Source: Pseudomonas paralcaligenes (GTDB lineage Bacteria > Pseudomonadota > Gammaproteobacteria > Pseudomonadales > Pseudomonadaceae). From it: 64,000 nucleotides of DNA. A program made the position numbers and the translations under genes. The notes beneath the pieces were generated by a model that ran no database searches, was not told the DNA's origin, and was given only the letters and a program-made list of their open reading frames with translations. The stretch is from NCBI RefSeq assembly GCF_019655855.1, contig NZ_BPFX01000034.1:13580-77579 (forward strand), given 5' to 3'. Positions 63,673 to 64,000 of the stretch are shown here, one piece after another; position 1 is the first letter of the stretch, and the number at the start of each line of letters is the position of its first letter.

Positions 63673-64000
63673 GCAGGCTCGGCGCGCGCTGGCGGTCCAT
63701 AAGGCGGGCGAAGGCGCGGTGGGCCGGCAGGAACAGGGCGCCGACGGTCAGCCACAGGGTCAGGTGCGGCAGCAGCTGCCAGACGTCCAGCTCCACCTCC
63801 AGCAGCACCCACAGCCCGGCGATCAGCGAGATCAGCGCGTACAGCGCCAGCACCTCGACGCGCCGCAACAGCAGCAGCGCGCCGACCGGCAGCAGGAGCA
63901 GGTGGCCGAAGAACTCGCTCAGCGGCGCGCCGAGGCGGATGTCACCGGCGGCCAGCACCAGGCCGCCCAGCAGCAGGCCGGCGCCGAGCAGGCGCAGCAG
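63665..64000 (-). CDS. Unknown membrane protein, N-terminus beyond the window
   Basis: 112 codons are open to the window edge. The visible C-terminal part has about three TM segments (LLLLPVGALLLLRRVEVLALYALISLIAGL, then LTLWLTVGALFLPAHRAFA, each split by short loops). No recognised motif. An internal GTG at 63958 could be a start, but the hydrophobic frame continues upstream, so the gene is probably truncated by the window. Cotranscribed with the MscS gene (8-base overlap). Confidence 0.6.
   Translation of the reverse strand: MLRLLGAGLLLGGLVLAAGDIRLGAPLSEFFGHLLLLPVGALLLLRRVEVLALYALISLIAGLWVLLEVELDVWQLLPHLTLWLTVGALFLPAHRAFARLMDRQRAPSLHG

Overview
The window is GC-rich, tightly packed DNA from a denitrifying gamma-proteobacterium, almost certainly a Pseudomonas close to the P. 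aeruginosa lineage. From memory of P. aeruginosa gene order, two conserved backbone blocks are recognisable (rnt-pyrC-motY-argG-gloA, and fabI-yej transporter-mltD-gloB-methyltransferase-rnhA). A Moco/ubiUVT block and a narXL-narK1K2-narGHJI-ppiC-moaA1 block are also present. Seven copies of a GTGGGAGCGG-type REP element in intergenic DNA fit the same genus.

Layout. 1-6500: RNase T, dihydroorotase, MotY behind a near-consensus FliA promoter, argininosuccinate synthase, glyoxalase I and a large secreted multi-Ig protein. 6600-20930: fabI, a five-gene Yej-type oligopeptide ABC transporter with two tandem binding proteins, an HDOD-GAF protein, MltD, glyoxalase II, a methyltransferase and RNase HI. 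A 465-bp gap at 16508-16972 is full of repeats, including a 240-bp MITE-like palindrome. 20930-30400 is accessory: a CRP/FNR regulator divergent from a lipoprotein-permease-ATPase ABC operon, two paralogous four-TM histidine-rich membrane proteins, a TonB receptor, two orphan immunity-type genes and an acyl-CoA dehydrogenase. 30410-45500: NO defence and reduction (ric, quinol NO reductase, NorR), molybdopterin synthesis (moaC, moaD, moaE, moaB, moeA, with a pdxH inside), O2-independent ubiquinone synthesis (ubiU, ubiV, ubiT), dnr with a DGC-domain gene, a short-ORF/NifQ-like/ModE group and a beta-carbonic anhydrase. 45660-46370: a Doc-type toxin-antitoxin pair with a perfect palindromic operator. 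46520-60940: narL, narX, narK1, narK2, narGHJI, a NifM-like PPIase and moaA1. 61171-62439: an IS481-type element with a frameshifted transposase. 62548-64000: an MscS channel and the end of an unknown membrane protein.

How the genes fit together. Nitrate and nitrite signals (NarX/NarL), an FNR-type regulator (Dnr) and NO (NorR, Dnr) should jointly switch on nitrate import (NarK1/K2), the molybdoenzyme NarGHI, its chaperone and cofactor (NarJ, Moa/Moe, ModE), anaerobic quinone synthesis (UbiUVT) that feeds electrons to it, and NO removal (qNOR, RIC). The sequence supports this. Perfect TTGAT-N4-ATCAA boxes lie upstream of ubiU, between dnr and the ModE operon, and upstream of narK1. One-mismatch or core-only boxes lie near norR/ric, pdxH-moaD, moaB and the carbonic anhydrase gene. 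A sigma-54 promoter precedes ric-qNOR.

The least explained part is the 21-27 kb cluster (FNR-type regulator, ABC transporter, paired CopD-like proteins, TonB receptor), which looks like a dedicated uptake system of unknown substrate.
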